Source: Actinomycetota bacterium
GTDB lineage: Bacteria; Actinomycetota; Thermoleophilia; Solirubrobacterales; 70-9
Assembly: GCA_018268675.1 (NCBI GenBank)
Contig: JAFDWB010000082.1
Location: 1 to 64,000, forward strand
Direction: 5' to 3'
DNA length: 64,000 nt
Shown here: positions 45,470-53,921 of the stretch, in pieces
Position numbering within the stretch: the stretch's first letter is position 1
Layout of the letters: each line of letters opens with the position of its first letter
Notes under the pieces: generated by a model
The model's input: the letters and a program-made list of their open reading frames with translations, nothing else
The model's database searches: none
Told to the model about the DNA's origin: nothing
Made by a program: the position numbers and the translations under genes

Positions 45470-46537
45470 ATGAGCCGCGCCGCCGCCATCGCGATCGCCG
45501 GCCTCCTGGGCCTGCTCACCGCCGGGGCGAGCCCCGCGGCCCCGTCGCCGAAGCCCGGGCACCACGAGGCGCGACCCGGGGTCACCTTCGCCGCGGTCGG
45601 CGACACCATGCTCGGCAACACGCCCGTCCTTCCCCCCGATCCCGGCTCCTACCTCGACCGGGTGAAGGGGCAGCTGCGAGCCGACGCCGTCTTCGGCAAC
45701 CTCGAGGGCACCCTCACCGACGTCGCCACCTCGTCCAAGTGCGGCGGCGCGCCCTCCGGTAACTGCTTCGCCTTCCGCACCCCGCCGAGCTACGCACGCT
45801 TCCTCGCCGCCGCCGGCTTCACGGTGATGAACGACGCCAACAACCACTCCTCCGACTTCGGCCCGACGGGCCTCGAACAGACGGTCGCCGCCCTGCACAA
45901 GGCCGGAATCGCGCAGACCGGGCTGCCAGGCCAGATCACCGTGGTGGACGCGGGTGGGGAGAAGGTCGCTTACGTCGGCTTCGCCCCCTACTCGACGACG
46001 GCGTCGCTGCTCGACCTGTCCGCGGCCCACGAGCTCATCCGCCGCGCCGCCCGCCGCGCCCCGATCGTCGTCGTCGCGATGCACGCCGGGGCGGAGGGGC
46101 TCGGCGCCCAGCACCTGACCGGGCGCGAGGAGCACTACCTCGGCGAGGACCGCGGCAACCCGGAGAGGTTCGCGCGGATGGCCGTGCGCTCGGGCGCCGA
46201 CCTGGTGCTCGGCTCCGGCCCTCACGTCCTTCGCGCGATGGAGATCTACCGGGGCCGGCTGATCGCCTACAGCCTCGGCAACTTCTGCGGCTTCCACAAC
46301 TTCGACACCTCGGGTGCCCTCGGCGCCTCCGCGATCCTCCACGTCACGCTCGCCCCGAACGGGGCCTTCCGCTCCGGCCGGATCGCCTCGGTGCGCCTGG
46401 TCGAAGCGGGGCGCCCGGTCCCCGACCCGAGCCGCGAAGGGGCCCGCCTCCTCCGCCGCCTCTCCCGTGAGGACCTGGGTGCGAGCGCGGTGCAGGTCGG
46501 TGGGAAGGGACGGATCCTGGGAACTGTCGGCGATTAG
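45470..46537 (+). CDS. CapA family (poly-gamma-glutamate synthesis-like) exported protein
   Basis: A 355-residue protein with a signal peptide (SRAAAIAIAGLLGLLTAGAS). The metallophosphatase-like CapA domain shows TFAAVGDTMLGN, VFGNLEGTLTD, VMNDANNHSSDFGPTGLEQT, VVVAMHAGAEGLG and VLGSGPHVLRAMEIYRGRLI, then SLGNFCGFHNFD. These Asp, Asn and His residues fit the family's metal site. There is no capBC partner nearby, so a polyglutamate role is unproven. The start ATG 45470 gives a good signal peptide; the frame upstream is antisense to the small membrane gene. Confidence 0.85.
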   Translation: MSRAAAIAIAGLLGLLTAGASPAAPSPKPGHHEARPGVTFAAVGDTMLGNTPVLPPDPGSYLDRVKGQLRADAVFGNLEGTLTDVATSSKCGGAPSGNCFAFRTPPSYARFLAAAGFTVMNDANNHSSDFGPTGLEQTVAALHKAGIAQTGLPGQITVVDAGGEKVAYVGFAPYSTTASLLDLSAAHELIRRAARRAPIVVVAMHAGAEGLGAQHLTGREEHYLGEDRGNPERFARMAVRSGADLVLGSGPHVLRAMEIYRGRLIAYSLGNFCGFHNFDTSGALGASAILHVTLAPNGAFRSGRIASVRLVEAGRPVPDPSREGARLLRRLSREDLGASAVQVGGKGRILGTVGD

Positions 46538-46577
46538 GTTCTCAGGACCTATCTCGGTAGCGGCGCCCCGGGCCCGG

Positions 46578-47000
46578 CTACGGCAGCAGTTCTTCGGCCT
46601 TCTTCTTCGCTTCTTCGACTGCTTCTTCGGCCTTCTTACGGGCTTCTTCGAGCTTCTTGGTGCCCGTCCCCTTGCTGTTTTCGAGCTTTTCCTTGGCTTC
46701 TTCGAGCCCTTCTTCAGCAGCCTTCTTGCCTTCTTCAAGCCCTTCCTGGGCTTTGGTCTTGCCTTCTTCGGCCTTTTCCTTGCCTTCTTCCAGACCCTTC
46801 TGCGCCTTTTCCTTGCCTTCTTCGATCCCCTTCTGGGCCGCTTCGACGCCTCCTTCGGCTTCCTTGCGGGCGCTGGTTTCGGTGCTGCTGGTGCCACCGC
46901 CGCCACAGCCGCTGAGGAGCGCGCCGCCCCCAATCGCCCCGACGACGGCGAGGAGCGCCCCCGCCCGACGAAGCTTGAGGTTGATCTGCTGCTCGTTCAA
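46578..47000 (-). CDS. Lys/Glu-repeat coiled-coil lipoprotein
   Basis: A 140-residue exported protein. A basic start and hydrophobic stretch (AGALLAVVGAIGGGALLSGC) give a lipobox with Cys at residue 32, followed by a Gly/Ser/Thr linker and about 85 residues of imperfect 11-mer repeats built on GLEEGKEKAEEG and EEAKKKAEE. This should be a long amphipathic helix. Codons are almost only GAA and AAG, giving a marked CTTC pattern on the plus strand. The start is TTG 47000 with GGGGAG upstream. The repeat resembles LEA/apolipophorin-like surfaces. Function unknown. Confidence 0.72.
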   Translation of the reverse strand: MNEQQINLKLRRAGALLAVVGAIGGGALLSGCGGGGTSSTETSARKEAEGGVEAAQKGIEEGKEKAQKGLEEGKEKAEEGKTKAQEGLEEGKKAAEEGLEEAKEKLENSKGTGTKKLEEARKKAEEAVEEAKKKAEELLP

Positions 47001-47083
47001 TTCGACTCCCCTTCGGTTGCGTTTCCTCTGCCGGTTGCCGGCCGACCGTAATGCATGCGGCCGACCCCCGCCTCTCATCTTCC

Positions 47084-47866
47084 TCACCCCGCCCTGACCG
47101 TGCAGCTGCGGGTGAGGACGCTGTGCACGGTCCGTCCCCCGGCGAAGCTGAAGGTCCCGCGCGCGAACGGGAAGACCGCGCCGGGGAAGCCGGCGGGCGC
47201 CGCGCAGGCGGCGCTCAGGTAGCTGCGCCGTTCGCCCCCGGCGGTGTAGCGCCGGGCGATCCGCAGCCGCAGCTTGGTGATCGAGGCCGAGCCGCCCGCG
47301 AGCTCCGGCACGCGCGCCGTCAGCACCGTCCCGAAGCCCCCTTCGCCCGGGCCGATCCGGATCGGGACCACGAGCGTCAACCGTACCGGCCGCGAAAGGT
47401 AGATGTGGACGAGCATCCCCGGCCGGCCGCCGACCGTGCCGTTGAAGACGAGCGCCTGGCCGGGGACCAGAATTTGGCCCGCCGCGGCCAGCTGGGCGAC
47501 GAAGGTGCCCCTGCCGACCAGTGCCCCGCGGCAGCGCGCGAGCGCCGCCGCCGAGCTGGTCGACTGGATCAACGCCGCGCGGCAGCGGGGCAGGCCGCGG
47601 GCGTCGATCCGTCCGGCGCTGCTCAGTTCGATCCGCAGCGCGTCGAGCGGCGGCGGGTGGCTGCCGTCGGTGGTGGAGATCCGCCCTTCGACCTCGACCG
47701 CGATCGGCGCCGGGCGTTCGCGTGGCAGCGCCTGCGGCGAAAAGCCGGCGTGGAAGGCGACCCGCAGATCGCCGGATTGGACAACCTCCGCCCGCGCCAG
47801 GCCGGTGAGCGCGCCGACGGCGGCGAGCAGCAACGCGAGCGTGAAGAGTCGGCGGCGCATCCCCAT
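47084..47866 (-). CDS. Secreted hypothetical protein
   Basis: A 260-residue protein with a signal peptide (RRRLFTLALLLAAVGALTGL, then ARA). The mature chain is strand-rich, with Cys pairs (PRCRAALIQ, ARCRGALVG, AACAAPAG and RSCTVRAG) that could form disulfides. I do not recognise a family. Start near ATG 47866. It lies downstream of the membrane operon that ends at 47906, on the same strand. Confidence 0.72.
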   Translation of the reverse strand: MGMRRRLFTLALLLAAVGALTGLARAEVVQSGDLRVAFHAGFSPQALPRERPAPIAVEVEGRISTTDGSHPPPLDALRIELSSAGRIDARGLPRCRAALIQSTSSAAALARCRGALVGRGTFVAQLAAAGQILVPGQALVFNGTVGGRPGMLVHIYLSRPVRLTLVVPIRIGPGEGGFGTVLTARVPELAGGSASITKLRLRIARRYTAGGERRSYLSAACAAPAGFPGAVFPFARGTFSFAGGRTVHSVLTRSCTVRAG

Positions 47867-47905
47867 ACCCGAGCACGAGTCTAGGCCTCGCCGGAGCGCG
47901 GCGGA

Positions 47906-48787
47906 TCAGTGACGCTTGTCGCGCTGGTCCGTGTCCTCTGGGTGGACGACGCGTTCGGCCGCGGCACGCACCTCCTGACCCGCCTCGCGGGTCGCCGCGA
48001 CCGCCTCGACGGCGACCTTCTCGACGCCGACGCTCGGCTTGCCGCCGACGATGTCACGGAAGGCTTCCTTGAAGCGGTCGGTCCGGCGGCCGGGATGGAA
48101 CCGGCGTTCGGCCTTCGCCTGCTTCTTCGGCCGCCGGTCTCCGTAGCGCCGCCGCGCCCAGCCGGAATCGGGCTTGCCGATCCGGCAGGCGCCGTAGATC
48201 GCCAGCGGCGGGACGAAGATCCCGAGCATGCCGTGCAGCCGCCGACCCTTCAGGAAGCAGACGGCGACGAAGGAGATCTCCAGCAGCGACGCGGCGATCG
48301 CGGGCACGATGCCTTCGCCTTCCCGGTCGAATTCGAATGGGTTGACGCCGACCACGATCAGGCCGATCAAGGCCGCCGCGATCACGGTGGCGTCGATCGA
48401 GCTGCGCCCCTCCTCGGCCCAATACACGTCTTCGAGGTAGAACCAGAGCGCGAACTCGTCGATCGTCAACCCCGCGCCGACGCCGAAGAGGAAGGCGCAG
48501 ATCTCGGTGTAGGGGCTGCGGCCGAAGGCGGCGAAGCCGAGCGTCCCCGCCACCATCATGGTGATGATCCCGAACACCAGGTGGTGGATGTGGACGCCGC
48601 CCTCGCTTTCGATGTTGCCCGGCCACCAACTGACTTCGGCGCGGATCATCCGCGTGCTCATGCGGATGAAGACGAAGGAGCCGACGAAGCCGACCAGCAC
48701 CAGGAAGACCCCCTGGCGATGGTGGGCGACCAGGTTGTGCTCCCAGAAGTCGGTGACGAAGCTGCCGAGGGGGAGCGCGCCGGTCAT
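47906..48787 (-). CDS. Polytopic membrane protein
   Basis: A 293-residue protein with about six hydrophobic helices (GVFLVLVGFVGSFVFIRMST, HHLVFGIITMMVAGTLGFA, ICAFLFGVGAGLTIDEFALW, VIAAALIGLIVVGVNPF, and others) and a charged helical C-terminus of about 90 residues (RRPKKQAKAERRFHPGRRTD, then KVAVEAVAATREAGQEVRAA). EVSWWPGNIESEGGVHIHH and FYLEDVYWAEEGR are distinctive loops with His and acidic residues. Actinobacterial homologues exist in my memory as integral membrane proteins of unknown role. The start overlaps the stop of the upstream gene by 4 nt. Confidence 0.8.
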   Translation of the reverse strand: MTGALPLGSFVTDFWEHNLVAHHRQGVFLVLVGFVGSFVFIRMSTRMIRAEVSWWPGNIESEGGVHIHHLVFGIITMMVAGTLGFAAFGRSPYTEICAFLFGVGAGLTIDEFALWFYLEDVYWAEEGRSSIDATVIAAALIGLIVVGVNPFEFDREGEGIVPAIAASLLEISFVAVCFLKGRRLHGMLGIFVPPLAIYGACRIGKPDSGWARRRYGDRRPKKQAKAERRFHPGRRTDRFKEAFRDIVGGKPSVGVEKVAVEAVAATREAGQEVRAAAERVVHPEDTDQRDKRH

Positions 48788-49539
48788 GCCGGGGCCGCCG
48801 CCGGCCGCCGCTTCAGCTCCGGCGCGACGCCGTCTCGGTGGCGGATCAGGTCGAGCGTGAGGAGCACGATCGCCACCGCGGCGACCGGCGCGGTGACGAT
48901 GTTCCCGACCGTCTCGCCGACCCAGGCGGCGAGCAGGCCGTGGCCGAGCAGGTGATGCGCGGCGCCGACCGCGGCGTCGTTGATCGCGGTGCCGATGACC
49001 TCGACCGGGGCCAGCACCCCGGCGACCATCCAGAAGTTTCCGCGGACGAGCCGGAAGCTGCGCGCGAACCCGTCCCAGACCCCGCGCTTCTCCAACTCCA
49101 CGACCGGCCCGGCCAAGGACAGATAGACGAACAGCAGGAGCCCGGGCACGATCAGGGCGACGAGGCCGACCACCACGATCGCCACATAGATGATGTCGAC
49201 CGCGATCAGGGTCCCGTAGGAGATGTGGCGGGCGAGGTCGAGGAAGCTCGGCTGCTCCTCGTCCTCGGGGTGGGTGAGCGAGGCCGCGATCGCGCCGCTG
49301 AAGAACACCTCGCCGAAGAGGCTCGAGGCCGTGACCGCGACCATCGCGCCGATCAGCGCCGCCGCCTTGAACCCTTCGGTCACGTTGAGCGAGCTCGTGT
49401 CGACCCCGTGGAGGAGGGCGTCGATCAGCCCGAGCGGGATGAAGACGATCGTCGCCAAGGCGAGCAGGGTCGGCGCCCAGGCCCGATAGGTGCGGCCGAG
49501 GCTCGCGTAGACGCCGAGCAGCCGCCGCGTCCGGCTCAT
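48784..49539 (-). CDS. Polytopic membrane protein (glycerophosphoryl-diester-like TM domain type)
   Basis: A 251-residue protein with six hydrophobic segments, among them LLALATIVFIPLGLIDALLH, VVVGLVALIVPGLLLFVYLS and TAPVAAVAIVLLTLDLI. GFARSFRLVRGNFWMVAGVL is the kind of amphipathic segment seen in the DUF975/YciC-like membrane families. The start ATG 49539 overlaps the upstream gene by 4 nt and the stop overlaps the next gene by 4 nt. Role unknown; the operon suggests the three act together. Confidence 0.78.
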   Translation of the reverse strand: MSRTRRLLGVYASLGRTYRAWAPTLLALATIVFIPLGLIDALLHGVDTSSLNVTEGFKAAALIGAMVAVTASSLFGEVFFSGAIAASLTHPEDEEQPSFLDLARHISYGTLIAVDIIYVAIVVVGLVALIVPGLLLFVYLSLAGPVVELEKRGVWDGFARSFRLVRGNFWMVAGVLAPVEVIGTAINDAAVGAAHHLLGHGLLAAWVGETVGNIVTAPVAAVAIVLLTLDLIRHRDGVAPELKRRPAAAPA

Positions 49540-49877
49540 CGCCCGCGCGTCCGCCTGCGCCGACCCGCCGGGACGCGCCCGCGCCGCTCGAGCTGTGCCT
49601 GGCTCGAATCCGAGGCGGGCACCTTGCGCAGACTGCCGAGCTCGGGGACGAGGATCTCTTCCGCGCACTGCCGGTGCCAGTGGTGGTGGTCGGTGCCACC
49701 GAGCCGGTGGACGTACTGGACGATCGTGTGCTCGGCGCCGACCTCGATCTCACCGTGGCAACCGGGGCAGCGGTAGAGCTTGCGCGCGATGCCGCGGATC
49801 AGCCACGCCTCGTCGCCCTCTTCGGTGATCCCCTGGAGGCTCCACCGCACGCTCGGCAGCCCGTCGAACCGACCCAT
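49536..49877 (-). CDS. Actinobacterial zinc-binding protein
   Basis: A 113-residue soluble protein. RGIARKLYRCPGCHGEIEVG followed by DHHHWHRQCAEEI supplies a C-x2-C...H-x-H...C set that looks like a treble-clef zinc site. Similar small proteins are widespread in actinobacteria, often labelled ATP/GTP-binding without proof. The start is ATG 49877 with a GGAGGTGC ribosome site. It is the first gene of the operon with the two membrane proteins (4-nt overlaps) and is divergent from the RpiR gene. Confidence 0.75.
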   Translation of the reverse strand: MGRFDGLPSVRWSLQGITEEGDEAWLIRGIARKLYRCPGCHGEIEVGAEHTIVQYVHRLGGTDHHHWHRQCAEEILVPELGSLRKVPASDSSQAQLERRGRVPAGRRRRTRGR

Positions 49878-49950
49878 CAGAGAAGCACCTCCATAGTGAC
49901 TTGGAATCCAACCAGAAGGGAAAGCGACGGGCTCGGCGAAATCCTGGCCC

Positions 49951-50799
49951 GTGACCAAGACCGCGACGAAATCACCTCAACTCAAAAGCCTTTCCGACTA
50001 CATCCAGGAGCGTTTCGACGAGTTTTCGCGTTCCCAGAAGGATGTGGCCCGCTACATCGTCGACCACCTCGACGAGGCGGCCTTTCTCACCGCGGAGGAG
50101 CTCGCCCGCCGCGCCAGCACCTCTTCCTCGACCGTCGTCCGCTTCTCCCAGGCCCTCGGCTTCGAGGGCTACCCGGAGCTGCAGCAGGCGGCGATCGAGG
50201 AGTATCGGACGACGATCGCCGCGGTCGGCTCGGCCACCGGCCCGCTCTTCTCCTTCGATCACTCCGAGTTGGAGGGGTCACTCGGCGCCGACCACGCGAA
50301 TCTCGAGGAAACCGCGCGCAAGCTGACCACGCAGCAGGTCAACGACTCGGTCGCCGCGCTCGCCACCGCGCAGCGGATCGTGATCGTCGGGGTCGACCAG
50401 ATGGCCTTCTTCGCCAGCTACCTGCGCCACACGCTGAGCCTGCTCGACATCCGCGCCGAGATCGTCGCGTCGACCGGCGGCGAGAGCCTCCAGCGGCTCG
50501 GCCGCATCGACGAGAACACGCTCGTGATAACCCTTTCGGCGGGTCGCGCGCACCCGCTGCTGCTGCGGGCGATGAAACTGGCCCTGCACCGCGGCGCGCG
50601 CACGCTGGCGATCTCCGACGCGACCATGTCGGAGGTCGGCGAGCATGCCGAGATGACGCTCTACTTCTCGTCCAACAGCCCCTCCTTCACCCGTTCCAAC
50701 ACGGCGCTGATGGCACTGGTGCAGGCACTCGCGTACGGGTTGTACGCGCGGGACGAAGACCTCCACCGCGACCGCATCAAGGCGTACAAACTGAAGTGA
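49951..50799 (+). CDS. MurR/RpiR family transcriptional regulator
   Basis: A 282-residue regulator. The N-terminal HTH has SQKDVARYIVDHLDEAAFLT, AEELARRASTSSSTVVRFSQ and ALGFEGYPELQ. The C-terminal SIS domain (sugar-phosphate binding) has AQRIVIVGVDQMAFFASYLR, TLVITLSAGRAHPLLLRAMK and TLAISDATMSEVGEHAEMTL. It probably senses a sugar phosphate. No sugar gene is adjacent; pdxS follows in the same direction. Start GTG 49951. Confidence 0.92.
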   Translation: MTKTATKSPQLKSLSDYIQERFDEFSRSQKDVARYIVDHLDEAAFLTAEELARRASTSSSTVVRFSQALGFEGYPELQQAAIEEYRTTIAAVGSATGPLFSFDHSELEGSLGADHANLEETARKLTTQQVNDSVAALATAQRIVIVGVDQMAFFASYLRHTLSLLDIRAEIVASTGGESLQRLGRIDENTLVITLSAGRAHPLLLRAMKLALHRGARTLAISDATMSEVGEHAEMTLYFSSNSPSFTRSNTALMALVQALAYGLYARDEDLHRDRIKAYKLK

Positions 50800-50840
50800 G
50801 CTGGGGGCAGGGTGAGGCCCTCGCTCCCTAATATGGGCGT

Positions 50841-51728
50841 ATGCCCGACCGCGCGACGTTCCGACTGAAGACCGGCCTTGCCGAGATGTTGAAAGGCGGG
50901 GTGATCATGGATGTGGTCACCCCCGAGGAGGCGAAGATCGCCGAGGAAGCCGGGGCCGTCGCCGTGATGGCGCTGGAGCGCGTCCCCGCCGACATCCGCC
51001 GCGACGGCGGCGTGGCCCGGATGTCGGACCCGGCGATGATCAAAGGCATCCAGGAGGCGGTGACCATCCCGGTGATGGCGAAGGCCCGGATCGGTCACTT
51101 CGCCGAGGCTCAGGTCCTGCAGGCGCTGGAGGTCGACTACATCGACGAGTCCGAGGTGCTGACCCCCGCCGACGAGGTCAACCACATCGACAAGCTCGCC
51201 TTCGACGTGCCGTTCGTCTGCGGCGCGACCAACCTCGGCGAGGCGCTGCGCCGGATCGGCGAGGGCGCGGCGATGATCCGCTCCAAGGGCGAGGCCGGGA
51301 CCGGCAACGTGGTCGAGGCGGTGCGCCACATGCGCGAGATCACCTCCGGCATCCGGCGGCTCTCCCAGCTGCGGCCGGAGGAGCTCGCCGCGGCCGCGAA
51401 AGAGCTGCCGGCGCCGCTGGAAGTGGTCCAGGAGGTCGCCGCGGCCGGACGCCTGCCGGTGCCGCTCTTCTGCGCGGGTGGGATCGCGACGCCCGCCGAC
51501 GCGGCGCTGATGATGCAGCTCGGCGCCGAAGGCAACTTCGTCGGCTCGGGGATCTTCAAGTCGAGCGACCCGGCGCGGCGCGCACGGGCGATCGTCGAGG
51601 CGACCACCCATTACGAGGACCCGGAGCGGGTCGCCGCGGCCTCGATCGGCCTGGGCGAGGCGATGAGCGGCCTCGAGATCGCGCCGCTCGCCGAGCAGGG
51701 CGCGCTGCTCCAGCACCGCGGGGGCTGA
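50841..51728 (+). CDS. Pyridoxal 5'-phosphate synthase subunit PdxS
   Basis: A 295-residue (beta/alpha)8 synthase that builds PLP from ribose 5-phosphate, glyceraldehyde 3-phosphate and ammonia. Conserved pieces are [37 protein letters not shown], the catalytic Lys in [34 protein letters not shown] and [14 protein letters not shown]. The ATG at 50841 is 6 nt after TAATAT. It forms the PLP synthase with PdxT, whose start lies 2 nt after the pdxS stop. Confidence 0.97.
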   Translation: MPDRATFRLKTGLAEMLKGGVIMDVVTPEEAKIAEEAGAVAVMALERVPADIRRDGGVARMSDPAMIKGIQEAVTIPVMAKARIGHFAEAQVLQALEVDYIDESEVLTPADEVNHIDKLAFDVPFVCGATNLGEALRRIGEGAAMIRSKGEAGTGNVVEAVRHMREITSGIRRLSQLRPEELAAAAKELPAPLEVVQEVAAAGRLPVPLFCAGGIATPADAALMMQLGAEGNFVGSGIFKSSDPARRARAIVEATTHYEDPERVAAASIGLGEAMSGLEIAPLAEQGALLQHRGG

Positions 51729-51729
51729 C

Positions 51730-52326
51730 CTGAAGGTCGGTGTCCTAGCCCTCCAGGGCGACTTCGAGGCGCACGCGGAGACGTTGCGCCGGCTCGGCGC
51801 GGACGCGGTCGAGGTGCGCACGCCGGAGCGGCTCGCCGGACTCGACGGGCTGGTGATCCCGGGAGGCGAGTCGACGACGATGACCCGCCTGATCGACTCG
51901 GCGGGCCTGGAACCCGCGCTGCGCGCGCACCACGAGGCGGGGCGGCCGATCCTCGGCACCTGCGCCGGGCTGATCGTCTGCGACGCCGAGCACCTGGGCT
52001 TCATCGACGCGACCGCGCGCCGCAACGCGTTCGGCCGCCAGCTGCAGAGCTTCGAGGCCGACCTCGAGGTGATCGGGGCAGGGGAGGAGCCGCTGCGCGC
52101 CGTGTTCATCCGAGCGCCGTGGGTCGAGCGGACCGGGGAGGGGGTGGAGGTCCTCGCGACCTGGGATGGGCACCCGGTGGCGATCCGCGAGGGCAGCGTG
52201 CTCGCCTCCGCCTTCCATCCCGAGCTGACCGACGATCCACGCTTCCACGCGATATTCATGGCGATGATCACGAAAGCCGCGGAACAGAGCCGAGCGAACC
52301 GAGAGAAAGAGGGGGCACCACGATGA
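51730..52326 (+). CDS. Pyridoxal 5'-phosphate synthase glutaminase subunit PdxT, with CTG start
   Basis: A 198-residue glutaminase delivering ammonia to PdxS. The conserved first strand KVGVLALQGDFEAHAETL is preceded in frame by no ATG, GTG or TTG; the codon before Lys is CTG at 51730, 2 nt after the pdxS stop (TGACCTG). Starting at the next TTG (51784) would delete that strand. Other motifs: VIPGGESTTM, the nucleophile Cys in LGTCAGLIVCDAEHLG and the His/Glu in ASAFHPELTDD. The stop overlaps the aminopeptidase start. Confidence 0.9.
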   Translation: MKVGVLALQGDFEAHAETLRRLGADAVEVRTPERLAGLDGLVIPGGESTTMTRLIDSAGLEPALRAHHEAGRPILGTCAGLIVCDAEHLGFIDATARRNAFGRQLQSFEADLEVIGAGEEPLRAVFIRAPWVERTGEGVEVLATWDGHPVAIREGSVLASAFHPELTDDPRFHAIFMAMITKAAEQSRANREKEGAPR

Positions 52327-53429
52327 GCGGCGACCCGAAGGTGCAGAACCTGGCGAAGATCCTGGTCGGCTACTCGACCAAGGTGAAGGAGGGCGAGGTC
52401 GTCTCGATCGACGGCGAGAGCGCCGCCGCGCCGCTGCTGCTCGCGGTCTACGAGGAGGTCCTGAAGGCGGGCGGCAACCCGGTGCTGAACGTCGCCCTCG
52501 ACGGCCAGATCGCCGCCTACTTCAAGCACGCCAGCGACAAGCAGCTGGAATGGATCTCGCCGTTCGCCGAGTGGATGGTCGACAACGCCGACGTGCGGAT
52601 CGCGATCGGCGCGACGACCAACACGCGCGAGCTCTCGGCGGTGCCGCCGGAGCGCCAGACCCTGCGCCAGTCGGTCACCGGGGACCTGATGCAGCGGGCG
52701 ATGAAGCGGAGCGCCGAGGGCGACTTCCGCTGGGTGTACACGATCTTCCCGACCAGCGCCTACGCCTCCGAGGCGGAGATGAGCCTTGCCGACTACGAAG
52801 ACTTCTACTACGCGGCGTGCCTGGCCGACGACGGCGACCCGCTGTCGACCTGGAAGCGCGCCTCGGAGGAGACCGAACGCCTCGCCGCCTGGATCGAGGG
52901 GCACGAGGAGGTGCGGATCACCGCCCCCGGCACCGACATCAAACTCGGCATCGCCGGGCGGCACTTCATCCCCTGCGTCGGCGACCACAACATGCCCGAC
53001 GGCGAGTTCTTCACCGGCCCGATCGAGGACGCCACCGAAGGCGAGGTGAGCTTCCACCTGCCGGCGGTGATCGGCGGCCGCGAGGTCTCCCGCGTCCGCC
53101 TCAGATTCGAGGCGGGCAAGGTGGTCGACGCGAGCGCCGAACGTGGCGAGGAGTTCCTGGTCGCCCAGCTCGACACCGACGCCGGCGCCCGCACCCTCGG
53201 GGAGCTCGGCATCGGCACCAACTACGGGATCGATCGCGGCACCCGCGAGGTCCTCCTCGACGAGAAGATCGGCGGCACGATCCACATGGCCTTCGGCCAG
53301 GCCTACCCCGAGTCCGGCGGCACCAACGAGTCCGCCGTCCACACCGATCTCGTCTGCGACCTCCGCCTCGGGGGCAAGCTGGAAGTCGACGGCGTCGTCA
53401 TGCAGGAAGACGGCCGCTTCATCGTCTGA
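52323..53429 (+). CDS. M29 family aminopeptidase (AmpS/AmpT-like)
   Basis: A 368-residue thermophilic-type metalloaminopeptidase. The N-terminal domain begins VQNLAKILVGYSTKVKEGEV. The C-terminal catalytic part has NMPDGEFFTGPIEDATEGEV (a Glu ligand), SAERGEEFL, ELGIGTNYGI, the His in GGTIHMAFGQAYPESGG and the Asp in VHTDLVCDLR, matching the M29 metal ligands. The ATG overlaps the pdxT stop (ATGA). The insertion of this gene between pdxT and yebC departs from the commonest actinobacterial order. The stop codon is inside a 122-nt palindromic element. Confidence 0.92.
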   Translation: MSGDPKVQNLAKILVGYSTKVKEGEVVSIDGESAAAPLLLAVYEEVLKAGGNPVLNVALDGQIAAYFKHASDKQLEWISPFAEWMVDNADVRIAIGATTNTRELSAVPPERQTLRQSVTGDLMQRAMKRSAEGDFRWVYTIFPTSAYASEAEMSLADYEDFYYAACLADDGDPLSTWKRASEETERLAAWIEGHEEVRITAPGTDIKLGIAGRHFIPCVGDHNMPDGEFFTGPIEDATEGEVSFHLPAVIGGREVSRVRLRFEAGKVVDASAERGEEFLVAQLDTDAGARTLGELGIGTNYGIDRGTREVLLDEKIGGTIHMAFGQAYPESGGTNESAVHTDLVCDLRLGGKLEVDGVVMQEDGRFIV

Positions 53430-53547
53430 CGCCCCTGGACCGGCGCGCTTCGGCGTCCTCGGGGCGCTCGGCTGCGGGTCACGCACTGAGGTGCGCTCCC
53501 TTGCCTCGCTACCTGCGTCCTTGAATCGCTTGGTCCAGGCGCGTCAG
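53426..53547. repeat. 122-nt palindromic element, copy B (aminopeptidase end)
   Basis: CTGACGCCCCTGGACC (53426-53441) is complementary to 53532-53547 at 15 of 16 positions. The 90-nt loop carries GGGTCACGCACTG from 53476 and the inner stem CGCAC/GTGCG. It resembles the loop at 36041-36130. The left arm contains the aminopeptidase stop and the right arm contains the stop of the convergent gene at 53544. Confidence 0.85.
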
Positions 53548-53816
53548 AGGTGGGCCGCGAGGACGCCGATCACGGCGAGCACCGTGGCGGCCCACATCGC
53601 GAAGACCACTCCGATGAGCGTGCGGAAATCGGCGCGGGCGTCGCTGCGGGCTCCGACGATCTCGCCGCGGAGCGCCCGTTCGCTCGACAGGATCTGCGCT
53701 CGCATCGCCTGCGCTTCCGTCCGCATGGCGGCGAATCCGTCGTCGACTTTCTTCTCCAGCTTGTCCACTTTCGCCTCGATTGCCGCGATGTGTTGTCCGT
53801 CGGACAGCGCCTGCAT
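53544..53816 (-). CDS. Small coiled-coil protein with C-terminal membrane anchor
   Basis: A 90-residue protein from ATG 53816 (MQALSDGQHIAAIEAKVDKL, then EKKVDDGFAAMRTEAQAM), a helical heptad region, then one transmembrane helix (FAMWAATVLAVIGVLAAHL). A TTG at 53876 would add 20 residues including two Cys, which I think less likely. This layout resembles small phage-type or cell-division coiled-coil proteins, but no family is clear. It converges on the aminopeptidase gene. Confidence 0.65.
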   Translation of the reverse strand: MQALSDGQHIAAIEAKVDKLEKKVDDGFAAMRTEAQAMRAQILSSERALRGEIVGARSDARADFRTLIGVVFAMWAATVLAVIGVLAAHL

Positions 53817-53921
53817 GGCGGGATCGAAGCACCCCGCTCGACCCTCTTCAAGGCATGTCGCAAAGAATTTGCACAATCGATTCCGAGCTGGCGCGAAGCG
53901 CCGGCAAGTGGGCGCAAAGGG

